NCBI GenBank assembly: GCA_005798965.1
Contig: SYIB01000089.1
Coordinates: 1 to 7,612, forward strand
Source: Planctomycetia bacterium
GTDB lineage: Bacteria > Planctomycetota > Phycisphaerae > Phycisphaerales > SM1A02
Direction: 5' to 3'
Length of the DNA stretch: 7,612 bases
Part shown: positions 6,628-7,612 of the stretch, one piece after another
Position numbering within the stretch: position 1 is the first letter of the stretch
Layout of the letters: every line of letters starts with the position of its first letter
Program-made: the position numbers and the translations under genes
Notes under the pieces: model-generated
Databases searched by the model: none
Told to the model about the DNA's origin: nothing
Seen by the model: the letters and a program-made list of their open reading frames with translations, nothing else

Positions 6628-7612
6628 ATGGCACATCGCGACCAAACCCCGAAGCACCAGATCCGGAGCTGCCCCAGTTGCGGCCACGACTGCGGCGGCA
6701 ACCCCGGCGCCGTGCGCTGCCCGGAGTGCGGCGACCACTTGCCGGCCGTGCGCGCCCGCGATCAATCTCCGAAGCACAGGGTCCGCAAATGCCCCAGCTG
6801 CGGCCACGATTGTGGCGGCAACCCCGGCGCCGTGCGCTGCCCGGAGTGCGGCGACCAGTTGCCGGCCGTGCGCGCCCGCCTGCCGGGCGAGGATGGCCCT
6901 GAAGCGTCGTTTCGGCAGGCCCTGGAGAGCCTGTGGCGCGCCGCCGCCATGACGGCGATCGTGGGAACCTGCGCGGCCACCTCGTACGTGCCAGTCTTCA
7001 CGGGATTGCTGATCCTAGGCCTTGGAGGATTCCGGGCGATCGCGTGGTGGCGGCTCGATCGGGAAGGATGGCTGAAGCATCCGACGCTCGTTGCTTGGCA
7101 ACCGTGGATCAAGGGCGTGTGCATCGCGGAACTCTCGTCGGCGGCGGTGCTGATCGTGGGCTCGACGATCTTCTCCGGCACGCGATTCGGCCCCGTTGTC
7201 GTGAACGTGCTGCAGGCGTGCGCGCTGGCGTGCGTGGCGCTGCAGCTGGTGGGATTGATGCGGATCGTGCAGGGACTGTGGCGGCATCTGCAGCTGCCCC
7301 CGCCGGAGTGGTTCGATGAACTGGCCCTGCCGGCCATGATCGCGGGCTGCATCGGCTGGGTCCAAGTGCCCTTGGGGCGAGCGCTCTCGCTCGTGATCCA
7401 GGGCTCGGCCGGAGAGAAGATCCTTGTCCTCGTCACGGTGATCGAAGTGCTCGGCTTGGTTGCGGCGGTCTTCGCGCTGTTCGTGCTCGTTGATCGGGCG
7501 GGACGCGTCGCCATGGCGGTCGGCTACATGGAAGGGCTGGATCCACCGGCGGACCTGCCGCCCGATTGGGATGGCACGCGCAAGCCAAGGCGCAAGACGG
7601 TCGAGGCAATCC
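6628..7612 (+). CDS. Double zinc-ribbon multi-pass membrane protein (3' end missing)
   Basis: The frame is open from the ATG at 6628 to the right edge, 328 codons, with no stop. The N-terminus has two zinc ribbons, each CPSCGHDCGGNPGAVRCPEC: cysteines 15, 18, 31 and 34 in the first and 55, 58, 71 and 74 in the second, plus extra C22 and C62. Each ribbon can bind one metal ion through its four paired cysteines. About five hydrophobic segments follow (roughly 105-135, 163-182, 190-211, 235-257 and 265-288), so this is an integral membrane protein whose ribbons probably face the cytoplasm. The known part ends in a basic hydrophilic tail (KPRRK). Zinc-ribbon plus membrane-segment proteins of the CPxCG…RCPECG type are, in my recollection, common and mostly uncharacterised in planctomycetes. 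No ATG, GTG or TTG occurs in frame for at least 60 nt upstream of the chosen ATG. The ribosome site is weak (AGGA about 14 nt upstream). Function is not recognised. It is divergent from the S41 protease. Confidence 0.82.
   Translation, partial: MAHRDQTPKHQIRSCPSCGHDCGGNPGAVRCPECGDHLPAVRARDQSPKHRVRKCPSCGHDCGGNPGAVRCPECGDQLPAVRARLPGEDGPEASFRQALESLWRAAAMTAIVGTCAATSYVPVFTGLLILGLGGFRAIAWWRLDREGWLKHPTLVAWQPWIKGVCIAELSSAAVLIVGSTIFSGTRFGPVVVNVLQACALACVALQLVGLMRIVQGLWRHLQLPPPEWFDELALPAMIAGCIGWVQVPLGRALSLVIQGSAGEKILVLVTVIEVLGLVAAVFALFVLVDRAGRVAMAVGYMEGLDPPADLPPDWDGTRKPRRKTVEAI
6637..6876 (+). repeat. 120-bp tandem duplication encoding two zinc ribbons
   Basis: Copy 1 (6637-6756, codons 4-43) and copy 2 (6757-6876, codons 44-83) agree at 107 of 120 positions by hand alignment, about 89%, with no gap. 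A run of 44 identical bases covers the second half of the ribbon. All metal-binding cysteines are kept in both copies. The amino-acid changes are T/S at repeat position 4, Q/R at 8, I/V at 9, S/K at 11 and H/Q at 34. Because the unit is a whole number of codons, the reading frame survived the duplication. Confidence 0.95.

Noticed and set aside
6556..6807. Upstream in-frame extension of the S41 protease
   Set aside because: It would run antisense across the zinc ribbons. The signal peptide and GGAGG site place the start at 6555.
6637..6876. Start of a CRISPR or other repeat array
   Set aside because: There are only two units, adjacent without spacers, in frame and encoding conserved zinc-ribbon residues: a coding duplication.

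Overview
The window comes from a GC-rich bacterial chromosome. The best guess for the host is a planctomycete, perhaps of the Phycisphaerae. That rests on the gene at 6628, whose N-terminal CPxCG…RCPECG zinc ribbons sit before several membrane segments, a combination I associate with planctomycetal membrane proteins. The long S41 protease, the E1alpha/E1beta type of pyruvate dehydrogenase and the modest use of Shine-Dalgarno sites are compatible but not diagnostic. The assignment is an inference.

Layout from left to right. (1) Positions 1-533, minus strand: 5' part of a multi-pass membrane protein resembling the O-antigen ligase/polymerase (Wzy/WaaL) group, cut by the left edge. (2) Positions 563-4090, minus strand: a compact pyruvate dehydrogenase operon transcribed right to left as pdhA (E1alpha), pdhB (E1beta), pdhC (E2), with gaps of 2 bp and 25 bp. 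A good sigma70-type promoter lies at 4121-4149, and three copies of a GGTCG pentamer lie just upstream of its -35 box. (3) Positions 4091-4275: the longest gene-free gap (185 bp), holding that promoter. (4) Positions 4276-6555, minus strand: an exported S41-family (CtpA/Prc-like) PDZ serine protease with the full Ser-Lys-Gln catalytic set and a long unassigned helical N-terminal region. (5) Positions 6556-6627: a 72-bp divergent intergenic region. (6) Positions 6628-7612, plus strand: a zinc-ribbon membrane protein, cut by the right edge, whose N-terminus is a 120-bp tandem duplication giving two nearly identical zinc ribbons.

Functionally, PdhA and PdhB form the thiamine-diphosphate E1 that decarboxylates pyruvate and acetylates the lipoyl arm of PdhC, which passes the acetyl group to CoA. 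The E3 (dihydrolipoamide dehydrogenase) gene is not in the window and must be supplied from elsewhere. The protease, the zinc-ribbon protein and the O-antigen-ligase-like protein are envelope genes with no evident link to PDH beyond adjacency.

I found no RNA gene, CRISPR array, insertion sequence, phage gene or defence system. The window looks like ordinary chromosomal housekeeping sequence. The oddest items are the duplicated zinc ribbon, the repeats at the pdh promoter, the hairpin after pdhC and the uncharacterised N-terminal half of the protease.
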